In this document: positions 36,078 through 43,836 of the stretch, in pieces | How positions within the stretch are numbered: position 1 is the first letter of the stretch | Layout of the letters: each line of letters begins with the position of its first letter | NCBI GenBank assembly: GCA_017983515.1 | Contig: JAGOBF010000008.1 | Span: 1-64,000 of the forward strand | DNA length: 64,000 bases | Source: Promineifilum sp. | Lineage (GTDB): Bacteria; Chloroflexota; Anaerolineae; Promineifilales; Promineifilaceae | Reading direction: 5' to 3' | Program-made: the position numbers and the translations under genes | The notes under the pieces: generated by a model | The model's database searches: none | The model's input: only the letters and a program-made list of their open reading frames with translations | Told to the model about the DNA's origin: nothing

Positions 36078-37160
36078 ATGGATCAGCAAATTCGTTTCTG
36101 CCGTTCCGCAGACGGCACACGTATCGCTTATGCCACCGTCGGCAGCGGCCCCCCGTTGGTCAAGGCGGCCAACTACCTCACGCACCTGGAGCACGATTGG
36201 AACGGCCCGGTTTGGCGTCCCTGGTTGGATGGTCTGGCCCAGCATCATACCCTGGTGCGTTACGATGAACGTGGGTGTGGCCTGTCCGATTGGGACGTGG
36301 ACAATTTGTCGCTTGAGACCTGGGTGCAGGACCTGGAGGCGGTTGTCGATGCCCTGGAGCTGGAGCGATTCCCGCTTCTGGGTATTTCGCAGGGTGCGTC
36401 TGTTTCCATCGCTTACGCTGTCAAACATCCTGAGCGGGTTAGCCGGCTCATTCTCTATGGCGGCTACGCTCGTGGCCGTTTCAAGCGCGACCTCTCGGAA
36501 GAAGGGATGCTGCAGGCGGAGACCATGATCAACGCCATTCGCGTCGGCTGGGGCCAGGAGAATCCGGCCTTTCGCCAACTGTTTACCACGATGAAGATGC
36601 CGGGCGGAACGGAAGCACAAAAGGAGTGGCTCAATGAACTGGCGCGCATCTCGGCCTCACCGGCTAACGCCGCCGTCATCGAGCGGGCGTTCTACCAGAT
36701 CGATGCGGTCGATCTGGCACGACAGGTGACGACTCCCACCCTGGTTCTGCACGGCCGTTCTGATGCAGGCGTGCCTTTTGAGGAAGGGCGACTTCTTGCA
36801 GCGCTGATTCCCAACGCCCGCTTCGTGCCGTTGGACAGCCCTAACCACATCCTGCTGGAACAGGAGCCGGCCTGGGCACGCTTCCTGGCGGAAGTCCACG
36901 CCTTTCTGGGGGTGGGCGGCGCGGATGTTTCCAGCCCGGACTCGCCGCAACTTTTCCCCGAGCTCACCGCGCGCGAACGGGAGATATTGGAATTGATTGC
37001 CCGGGGCGCGAGCAACCAGGATATCGCCGCCGAACTGGTGCTCACGCCCAAGACGGTCCGCAATCACGTGTCCCATATCTACAGCAAATTGGCGGTGGGC
37101 AGCCGCGCCCAGGCCATTGTCTTGGCCCGCGAAGCGGGACTGGGGCGCGCCACCAGTTAG
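36078..37160 (+). CDS. Alpha/beta hydrolase fused to LuxR HTH domain
   Basis: A 360-residue fusion. Residues 1-275 are an alpha/beta hydrolase: LVRYDERGCGLSDWD, nucleophile elbow PLLGISQGASVSIAY (S), acid in VLHGRSDAGVPFEEG and His in LDSPNHILLEQEP. Residues ~290-360 are a LuxR-type HTH (LTAREREILELIARGASNQD, LTPKTVRNHVSHIYSKLAVG). Such proteins may sense a small ester or lactone and regulate transcription. ATG 36078 is preferred because MDQQIRFCRSADGTRIAYA starts the family; a TACACT box lies upstream. Nearest neighbours are on the opposite strand. Confidence 0.88.
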   Translation: MDQQIRFCRSADGTRIAYATVGSGPPLVKAANYLTHLEHDWNGPVWRPWLDGLAQHHTLVRYDERGCGLSDWDVDNLSLETWVQDLEAVVDALELERFPLLGISQGASVSIAYAVKHPERVSRLILYGGYARGRFKRDLSEEGMLQAETMINAIRVGWGQENPAFRQLFTTMKMPGGTEAQKEWLNELARISASPANAAVIERAFYQIDAVDLARQVTTPTLVLHGRSDAGVPFEEGRLLAALIPNARFVPLDSPNHILLEQEPAWARFLAEVHAFLGVGGADVSSPDSPQLFPELTAREREILELIARGASNQDIAAELVLTPKTVRNHVSHIYSKLAVGSRAQAIVLAREAGLGRATS

Positions 37161-37235
37161 GCGGCGTCGCCCCGGTATCTTAACGGGTGCCCCGGCTGAT
37201 TCGCAATCGGGCACATTCGCAGGCGGTTGGCTATC

Positions 37236-38648
37236 TCACCCGGCGTTGGGCTTGATGTTCTGATTCACGTGAAACAGGTTGGCCGGGTCATATTGATACT
37301 TTACGGCCGCCAGACGTTCATAATTGTCGCGATAGGCAGCCTCGACCCGTTCCTGTCCCTCCTCCATCATCATATTCACATAGGCCCCGCCGGCCGAATA
37401 GGGATGGAGCGCCGCCCAGTACTGCCTGGCCCATTGTTTTATCCCTTCCATGTTGGCCGGGTCACTGTCGACGCCGACGATGACCTGCCCGAAGGTCACG
37501 TCGCGGTAGCTGAAGGCCGTGGCTGTTCGATCCACGCGCTGAACGGCTCCATTGATGGGATAGAGGTGCATGGTGCACAACTCGCTGGGCAGGTTTGAGC
37601 CGAATTTGAGGTGCAGGTCGATGGCCTCGTCATTTACTTCTCTGACAAAATCGGCTTTCCAGTACCATTGCAATCCCGGTGGATAGTAAAGCTGATCGAA
37701 CATGCTCTGGAGCTGGGGAAACGGCAGTGGGCCCATGAGATCGAGTACCGGGGTTCCCAGCGCGCGAATGGGGCGGAAAACCTCCTCCGCCTCCTCCATC
37801 GGCCCTGTGTAACACCAGACAATCGCACAACCGTGGGCGCCGTGGAGTTCGGGCGGCAGGGGTGACCCGGTGGGCACGCGATGGAAGCCGATCCAGCCGG
37901 AGATATTCTCCGGCGCATCGGCGATGAAATCGAGATACCAGCGCAGTATCTCCTCGGCCTGGTCGACGGGCCAGATGATGGGGCCGCCGTAGACGATGCC
38001 CACCGGATGGGCCTGAAACAGGAAGGATGTTACCACGCCGAAGTTGCCGCCGCCGCCGCGCACGGCCCAAAAGAGATCGGGGTTTTCATGCTCATTGGCG
38101 GTGACGAAACGCCCGTCGGCCAACACCATGTCCACGGCCAACAGATTGTCAATCGTCAGACCATGCTTGCGCGACAGGTAGCCGAGCCCGCCGCCCAAGG
38201 TCAATCCACCGACGCCCGTGGTGGAGATGATGCCGCTGGGGACGGCCAAACCAAAGGCGTGGGTGGCCTGATCGACCTCGCCCCAGGTGCAGCCGCCTTC
38301 GACGCGCACCGTGCGCGCGTCGGGATCGACCTGGATGCCCTTCATGGGCGACAGGTCGATGACCAGACCATCGTCGACCAGGGCCAGCCCGGCACCGTTG
38401 TGGCCGCCGCCGCGAATAGCTACGTCGAGATGCTGATCGCGGCCGAAGTTAACGGCGGCGATGACGTCGGCCACGCTGGCGCAGCGGGCGATGAGCGCGG
38501 GGTGCTTGTCAATCATGGCGTTATAAATGGTGCGCGCCTCATCATAGCCCGCGTCGGCGGGGGTGATCAGGTCGCCCTGTAGCCCGGTCGCCAGGCTGTT
38601 TAGCGCTTCCGATTCGAATTCAGTCGTCGCCCTTGCTTCCTTTAACAT
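37236..38648 (-). CDS. FAD-binding berberine-bridge-type oxidoreductase
   Basis: A 470-residue FAD-dependent oxidase of the BBE/GlcD-like family. RCASVADVIAAVNFGRDQHL and AIRGGGHNGAGLALVDDG carry the histidine that forms the 8-alpha-histidyl FAD bond. The 6-S-cysteinyl site of bicovalent members is not conserved (GIISTTGVGGLTLGGGLGY), so FAD is probably singly bound. The C-terminal BBE motif is YRDNYERLAAVKYQYDPANL followed by FHVNQNI. The substrate, often a sugar or alkaloid, is unknown. It is divergent from cofC. Confidence 0.9.
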   Translation of the reverse strand: MLKEARATTEFESEALNSLATGLQGDLITPADAGYDEARTIYNAMIDKHPALIARCASVADVIAAVNFGRDQHLDVAIRGGGHNGAGLALVDDGLVIDLSPMKGIQVDPDARTVRVEGGCTWGEVDQATHAFGLAVPSGIISTTGVGGLTLGGGLGYLSRKHGLTIDNLLAVDMVLADGRFVTANEHENPDLFWAVRGGGGNFGVVTSFLFQAHPVGIVYGGPIIWPVDQAEEILRWYLDFIADAPENISGWIGFHRVPTGSPLPPELHGAHGCAIVWCYTGPMEEAEEVFRPIRALGTPVLDLMGPLPFPQLQSMFDQLYYPPGLQWYWKADFVREVNDEAIDLHLKFGSNLPSELCTMHLYPINGAVQRVDRTATAFSYRDVTFGQVIVGVDSDPANMEGIKQWARQYWAALHPYSAGGAYVNMMMEEGQERVEAAYRDNYERLAAVKYQYDPANLFHVNQNIKPNAG

Positions 38649-38893
38649 TGTTGTCTAACTCCTTCTGCATAGACTGCATGGCGAAATGGTACTCATCGAG
38701 GAGATTCGCACAGCGATGAGTAGATTCCAGTGTAGGCAAGCAAGGCCCGGTTGTCATGAGCCTGCGGTCATCGATTCCATCCGGGAATTTGTGGCCAACC
38801 TGGGACTTGTGTCCCGCGTGCCGGCTGATGGCGTCGTTCTGTCCCGAATCGCCGATTGTGCTCTTAATTGCACCCACAACGGCCCTCTTCGGA

Positions 38894-38899
38894 TATAAT
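38894..38899 (+). promoter_or_regulatory. TATAAT box upstream of cofC
   Basis: TATAAT 14 bases before ATG 38914, giving a leader of under ten bases with no ribosome-binding site. A TTGCAC lies 20 bases further upstream, a longer than ideal spacing. Confidence 0.45.
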
Positions 38900-38913
38900 G
38901 GCCGTCAATCATC

Positions 38914-39534
38914 ATGACCACCTGGGCCATTATCCCCGTGAAACCCCTGCGCCAGAGCAAGCGCCGTCTGGCGCATCTGCTCTCGGCTGCCGAACGGGCT
39001 GACCTTATTCGCTCATTCCTCGATGACTTGCTGTCGGTACTGGGCGAGATGCCGGGCATCGACCGTGTTCTGGTGGTGACGGGCGATAGTGAGGTGGCGG
39101 CCCTGGCCGAGGCCCGTGGGGCGGCCCTGCTGCGCGAGGAGGTTCCGGTCGGGCTGAATGCGGCCGTGGCCCGTGGGATCGAATATGCCATCCGGAACGG
39201 CGCGACGGCGGCGCTCGTCCTGCCGGCCGATTTGCCCTTCGCCCGCGTGGCGGACATCGAGGCGATGTTACGGCCGCTGGCCACGGGCGACCGGCCGCTC
39301 ATCGCGCTGACCGGCGACGAGGGCGAAGAAGGCACGAATGCCCTGCTGCTGGCCCCGCCGGGCGACTTCACGTTTCATTACGGCCCCGGCAGTTTTGAGG
39401 CGCATCGGATCGAGGCCGCTGCCCGTCAGCGCACCATGCACATCATCCATGCCCCCGGCCTGCGCTTTGATCTGGATACCGAGGCGGATTGGCGGGCTTA
39501 TAGCGGCGAACTATTAGAGTTGGCCGAGGAGTAG
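38914..39534 (+). CDS. cofC: 2-phospho-L-lactate guanylyltransferase CofC
   Basis: A 206-residue nucleotidyltransferase activating phospholactate (or phosphoenolpyruvate) with GTP for F420 synthesis. [20 protein letters not shown] is the nucleotide-binding start, and [38 protein letters not shown] (metal-binding D) and [12 protein letters not shown] complete the CofC/MobA-like fold. It shares the pathway with cofD at 28062. An F420-type LLM oxidoreductase gene follows 100 bases later on the same strand, past a large inverted repeat. Confidence 0.9.
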   Translation: MTTWAIIPVKPLRQSKRRLAHLLSAAERADLIRSFLDDLLSVLGEMPGIDRVLVVTGDSEVAALAEARGAALLREEVPVGLNAAVARGIEYAIRNGATAALVLPADLPFARVADIEAMLRPLATGDRPLIALTGDEGEEGTNALLLAPPGDFTFHYGPGSFEAHRIEAAARQRTMHIIHAPGLRFDLDTEADWRAYSGELLELAEE

Positions 39535-39536
39535 GC

Positions 39537-39593
39537 GGAGGGGGCGCAGGGGAGATGAGTTCGTCCAAGGAACGTCACCCCGGCGCCCCCTCC
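39537..39593 (+). repeat. Long inverted repeat after cofC
   Basis: Perfect 11-base arms GGAGGGGGCGC (39537-39547) and GCGCCCCCTCC (39583-39593), with inner AGGGG/CCCC extending the stem. It overlaps the end of cofC by no more than its stop region. No T run follows, so it is either a weak terminator or an mRNA-stabilising hairpin. Confidence 0.55.
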
Positions 39594-39634
39594 TCTGCCC
39601 CTCGACTAACAACCCATCATACAAGGAGACACTT

Positions 39635-40633
39635 ATGGATCGAGTAGCACTTTATTTACAAGACGCCCACTCCCTGCAGGAAGGCATGGAGCTGGCGCAA
39701 TATGCTGAGGCCAAGGGCTTCGAGGCTGTGTGGCAGGCCGAAAGCCGGCTGGTGCGCGACGCCATCGTGCCGATGGCCGCCTTCGCCGCTGTCACCGACC
39801 ACATCAAGGTTGCCAGCGGCGTCATCAACAACTGGACGCGCAACATCGGATTGCTGGCGGCCACGTTCCTGACGCTCGACGACCTGGCCCCCGACCGGGT
39901 CATCTGCGGCATCGGCGCGTGGTGGGACCCGCTGGCGCAGAAGGTGGGCATCGACCGGCGCAAGCCGCTGCAGGCGATGCGCGAGACGGTCGAAGTTCTG
40001 CGCCGCCTGTTGGCGATGGAGACCGTCACCTTCCACGGCGACTTTCACTACGTCGACGGCATCACTCTCGACGTCGTCCACGGCCGCAAAACGCCGCGCA
40101 ACGTGCCCATCTACATCGGCGCGACGGGCATGAAGATGATGGAGATGACCGGCGAGATCGCCGACGGCGTGTGCCTCAACTACCTGGTCAATCCCAAGTA
40201 TAATGCCGAGGCGATGGACGCCTTGGAGCGCGGAGCCAAGAAGGCCGGGCGCAGCATCGACGACATCGACCGGCCGCAGTTGGTGATCTGTTCCGTCGAC
40301 CACGACCGCAAGCGCGCCCTGGACATGGCTCGCAAGATGATGGTCCAGTATCTGGGCCAGCAGCCGCACCTGATGAAGGCCAGCGGGGTCAGCCAGGAAC
40401 TGCTGGACGAGATCCACCAGGTGCTCACCTGGCCGGCGACGGAAGAGGAGATCGAGGGCGCGATGCACCTCGTGCCCGACGACGTGGTGCAGATGGCTAC
40501 GGCCAGCGGTTCCCCGGACGAAGTGAAGGCCAAAGTACGCGAGTACATCGCCAGCGGCGCAACCTGTCCCATACTCTACCCACTGGGCGACCCCAAGCTG
40601 ATGATCGACATCTTCAGCGATGGCTATAATTAA
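39635..40633 (+). CDS. LLM class (F420-dependent) oxidoreductase
   Basis: A 332-residue TIM-barrel oxidoreductase of the luciferase-like family, the group that includes F420-dependent methylene-tetrahydromethanopterin reductase and glucose-6-phosphate dehydrogenases. [40 protein letters not shown] and [20 protein letters not shown] are characteristic. F420 rather than FMN is inferred from the neighbouring cofC; sequence alone does not prove it. AAGGAG lies before the ATG. Substrate unknown. Confidence 0.88.
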   Translation: MDRVALYLQDAHSLQEGMELAQYAEAKGFEAVWQAESRLVRDAIVPMAAFAAVTDHIKVASGVINNWTRNIGLLAATFLTLDDLAPDRVICGIGAWWDPLAQKVGIDRRKPLQAMRETVEVLRRLLAMETVTFHGDFHYVDGITLDVVHGRKTPRNVPIYIGATGMKMMEMTGEIADGVCLNYLVNPKYNAEAMDALERGAKKAGRSIDDIDRPQLVICSVDHDRKRALDMARKMMVQYLGQQPHLMKASGVSQELLDEIHQVLTWPATEEEIEGAMHLVPDDVVQMATASGSPDEVKAKVREYIASGATCPILYPLGDPKLMIDIFSDGYN

Positions 40634-40680
40634 CCAACGCCTTTCCTCAAATGCTTTCTGACAAAAAGAACGGGCACTCG

Positions 40681-40756
40681 GTAGGGGCGGGCTACAAACT
40701 GGCCCGCCCCGCGCGTCAATGGCGGCGAGGAGGGCTGGTTGCAAACTTGCCCCTAC
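40681..40756. repeat. Palindromic intergenic element (REP/MITE-like)
   Basis: A 76-base non-coding element bounded by GTAGGGGC and GCCCCTAC. Inside, GGGGCGGGC (40684-40692) pairs with GCCCGCCCC (40702-40710), and the right half has GGTTGCAAACTTGC. I recall similar GTAGGGGCGGG...GCCCCTAC elements as dispersed repeats in Chloroflexota genomes. Only one full copy is in this window. Confidence 0.6.
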
Positions 40757-40822
40757 GAGTATCCGCATTTATTCGTCAAACTTTATAGTGTGATACAAGG
40801 GCAGGATGCGGTTGGCTTTGTT

Positions 40823-42193
40823 TTATGCCATTTCCATCCTCGCCGAAAAGTGTCTCAATACCTCCGACGCTTCCACAATCCGCACGCCGCGGATCGTGTC
40901 CTTAATGCTGTTGACGTAAAGGATCACCTCCGCCAGGTAATCGACGTGGCTTTGGGTGTAGACCCGGCGCGGGAAGGCCATGCGCACCAGCTCCATCGCC
41001 GCCGGCTTTTCGCTGCCGTCGGGTTGGCGGCCGAACATCACCGAGCCGATCTCCACCGAGCGGATGCCGCCTTCCAGGTAGAGGGCCAACGATAGGGCCC
41101 AGGCGGGGTATTCGCGCTGAGGGATATGGGGCAACATGCTCAGGGCATCGATGTAGATGGCATGTCCCCCAGGGGGTTGGACAATGGGCACGCCGTTGGC
41201 GGTCAGAATGTCGCCCAGATAGGCCACCGAACGCGTGCGGTATTGCAGGTAGTCTTCGTGCAGCACCTCCTCCAGTCCTACGGCGATGGCCTCCAGGTCG
41301 TAGCCGGCCAGCCCGCCGTAGGTCGGGAAGCCCTCGGTCAGGATGAGGAGGTTCTTGCACTTCTCGGCCAGCGCGTCGTCGTTGAGGGCCAGGAAGCCGC
41401 CGATGTTGGCCATGCCGTCCTTTTTGGCGCTCATCGTGCAGCCGTCGGCATAACTGAACATCTCCTGGGCTATTTCCAGCGGCGATCGGCCGGCGTAGCC
41501 TTCTTCGCGCGTTTTGATGAACCAGGCGTTTTCGGCGAAGCGGCAGGCGTCGAGAAAGAACAGCGCGCCGTGGCGGCGGCAGATCTCGCTGGCGGCGCGG
41601 ATGTTGCTCATGCTGACCGGCTGACCGCCGCCGGAGTTATTGGTGACGGTGATCATCGCCAGCGGCGCGTGGCCTTTGTTCTCGGTCAGCGTCCGCTCCA
41701 GCGCCTCCAGATCGATGTTACCCTTGAACGGCAACACGAGGGCCGGATCGTGGGCGGCCGCGTTGGGGATGTCCAGCGCCGTCGCCCGGCGATACTCGAC
41801 ATTGGCCCGCGTCGTGTCGAAGTGGGTATTATTGGCTACCACGTCACCCGACTCCAGCAGCGAGCCGAACAGGATGCGCTCGGCGGCGCGGCCCTGGTGG
41901 GTGGGAATGATGTGTTTGAAGCCGGTGATGCGCCGCGCGGCCGCCTCGAACTTGTAGAACGACTTGGCCCCGGCGTAGCTCTCGTCGCCCAGCATCATGC
42001 CCGCCCACTGGCCCGACGACATCGCCCCCGTGCCGGAGTCGGTCAGCAGGTCGATAAGCACGTCCTCGGCCCGCAGCAGGAACAGGTTGTAGCCGGCCTC
42101 CCGCAGCAATACTGCGCGCTCCTCGCGCGTGGTTTGGCGGATGGGTTCGACGGTCTTGATGCGGAATGGTTCGATTATGGTTTTGAAGTGCAT
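40823..42193 (-). CDS. tnaA: Tryptophanase
   Basis: A 456-residue pyridoxal-phosphate beta-eliminating lyase that splits tryptophan to indole, pyruvate and ammonia. IDLLTDSGTGAMSSGQWAGM, TNNSGGGQPVSMSNIRAASE and the PLP-lysine region MSAKKDGMANIGGFLALND are shared by tryptophanases and tyrosine phenol-lyases. The substrate loop reads GGIRSVEIGS, with Val and Ile as in tryptophanase instead of the SMERG (Met, Arg) of tyrosine phenol-lyase. GGAG precedes ATG 42193, which starts at the family N-terminus. No tnaB or tnaC-like gene is adjacent. Confidence 0.88.
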   Translation of the reverse strand: MHFKTIIEPFRIKTVEPIRQTTREERAVLLREAGYNLFLLRAEDVLIDLLTDSGTGAMSSGQWAGMMLGDESYAGAKSFYKFEAAARRITGFKHIIPTHQGRAAERILFGSLLESGDVVANNTHFDTTRANVEYRRATALDIPNAAAHDPALVLPFKGNIDLEALERTLTENKGHAPLAMITVTNNSGGGQPVSMSNIRAASEICRRHGALFFLDACRFAENAWFIKTREEGYAGRSPLEIAQEMFSYADGCTMSAKKDGMANIGGFLALNDDALAEKCKNLLILTEGFPTYGGLAGYDLEAIAVGLEEVLHEDYLQYRTRSVAYLGDILTANGVPIVQPPGGHAIYIDALSMLPHIPQREYPAWALSLALYLEGGIRSVEIGSVMFGRQPDGSEKPAAMELVRMAFPRRVYTQSHVDYLAEVILYVNSIKDTIRGVRIVEASEVLRHFSARMEMA

Positions 42194-42261
42194 GGGTGGT
42201 TCTCCGGAAGAAATGTGGGTCGGGACATTGTAACCCGATTGAACGCCGGTGCATCCGAATG

Positions 42262-43836
42262 TCAATAGAACATGGGCAACAGCGGGGGGGTGGCGGCCTG
42301 ATGATTGGTCAGCCACGCCTCAGCTCCCATCTCGCGCAACATGGCGGCGGCCTGATCGTAAAGTCGGGCGCGCTCAGTCGTGTCTGGCTCCAGGCCCGCC
42401 AGCGAAAACAGACAGCCGGCAACGTCCATGTGGCGTTCGTGGGCCTCGGCCAGGGCCAGCGCCTCATGCAGCAAACGCCTCTGCTCGGCCGGTGGCCGGA
42501 ACAGTGCCAGGCACCGAGTGGTCAGAATGCGCAGGATGGGGAAATCCAGCCCGTTCGCTTGCGAATAACTGTCTTCGGCCAACACCGCGGCCTGCTCCCA
42601 ATCGCCCGTTGCCCGCAGGAAGAGGGCCATGTCCAGAGTCGCCAGCACCGTGTTCTCGATAATCCCTTCGTCGCGGAAGTAGCGCAGACTGTGCTCGATA
42701 TCAGGTCGCGCCTCGTCATAGCGACCGAGCAGCATCAGCGTGACGCCGCGGTTATCTCGCGCCAGAGCCAGTTGTCGCTCGTCGCCAAGGCGAAGAGCCA
42801 GATCGGCGTGACGGTGACAATACGTCAGCGCCCGCTCCAGTTGCCCGCTGTACATGTAGATGCCACATAACTCGCCGGTATCGCGCACAAGCCACCAATA
42901 GGCATTTAGTTCTTCGGCCGAGCGAATGGCCCGGGCTTTCATCGTCTCCGCCAATTGGAAACGACCCATACTGAAATAAACTACACCCAGATTCCCTTCG
43001 GAGAAGACTGCCGCCAGCGGGTCGCCCATGGCACGGAACATCTCCGCCGATTTGATCAAGTCCCCAGCCGCTTCGTCATATCGTCCGGCGGCCCACAGGA
43101 TCGTCGACCGCCGGCGATAGGCAGTCGCCAGGTCGTGGGGGTCAATGCCCGTCGTCGCTTCCAGCGCCGCGATCAGCCTGTCGCCAATTGCGATGGCCTC
43201 AGCCAGCCGCCCATCCTGCCGGGCCAGATCCATCTCTTCCATATCCAGTAGGGCGCGGGCCAGAGATGCGTTCGAGTTGGCAGGTAGGGCATCCAATTGG
43301 TGTCTGACGTCGATCAGCACCTCTCTGGCCTCATCATAGCGCCCCAGGACGCTCAACGCGCCGGCCGCCCGGCTGCCGGCCAACGCCAGCGAGTAGTCGT
43401 CGCCCGCCCGACCGGCCTCATCCAGCGCCTGTTGTGCCTTGATCAGGGCTGTGTCAGCTTGCGCGGTATCGAGGAGCAATCCGGCCATATGGGCCAGGTA
43501 GCGGGCGCGCGCCGTCGGTCGCGTTAGCTCGACCGCTTTGCCCGCTGCCTGGTACAAAACGTCCAGCCACGGCGACCAGAAGCCCCAGCGCAACGGCAGA
43601 GGGTGGAGCGCGTCGACGAGTTCAAGCCACAGCGGCGACAGGTCGTGGCGGCCGGCCGTGGCCTTAAGCAGGGTCAAGCAGCTCTCGAAGTGCGGCCGGA
43701 GCGTGTCGACCTTGTCGCGCCGGGCATTGACAAACGCCGATACCTGCCGCAGTTGTACCCCCAGGCGTTCGGCGTAGAAACCCGCCCAGCGCTCGCGCTC
43801 GCGCGGCCATTCGTGGCGCGTGGCAGATGGGGTCAT
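42262..43836 (-). CDS. TPR-repeat protein paired with the upstream NB-ARC ATPase
   Basis: A 524-residue protein with a short N-terminal region and then repeated helix pairs of the tetratricopeptide type (for example ALAGSRAAGALSVLGRYDEA, NLGVVYFSMGRFQLAETMKA, DNRGVTLMLLGRYDEARPDI). It starts at an ATG that overlaps the stop of the upstream NB-ARC gene (TAATG), with GGAGGGG inside that gene as ribosome site, so the two are translationally coupled. Together they match the domain order of a single STAND sensor (ATPase then TPR) broken in two. Not a pseudogene by appearance: both frames are open and long. Confidence 0.82.
   Translation of the reverse strand: MTPSATRHEWPRERERWAGFYAERLGVQLRQVSAFVNARRDKVDTLRPHFESCLTLLKATAGRHDLSPLWLELVDALHPLPLRWGFWSPWLDVLYQAAGKAVELTRPTARARYLAHMAGLLLDTAQADTALIKAQQALDEAGRAGDDYSLALAGSRAAGALSVLGRYDEAREVLIDVRHQLDALPANSNASLARALLDMEEMDLARQDGRLAEAIAIGDRLIAALEATTGIDPHDLATAYRRRSTILWAAGRYDEAAGDLIKSAEMFRAMGDPLAAVFSEGNLGVVYFSMGRFQLAETMKARAIRSAEELNAYWWLVRDTGELCGIYMYSGQLERALTYCHRHADLALRLGDERQLALARDNRGVTLMLLGRYDEARPDIEHSLRYFRDEGIIENTVLATLDMALFLRATGDWEQAAVLAEDSYSQANGLDFPILRILTTRCLALFRPPAEQRRLLHEALALAEAHERHMDVAGCLFSLAGLEPDTTERARLYDQAAAMLREMGAEAWLTNHQAATPPLLPMFY

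Noticed and set aside
40656..40768. The minus-strand frame running from the LLM oxidoreductase gene into the palindromic repeat.
   Set aside because: Antisense shadow of the LLM gene; the repeat itself shows no coding features.
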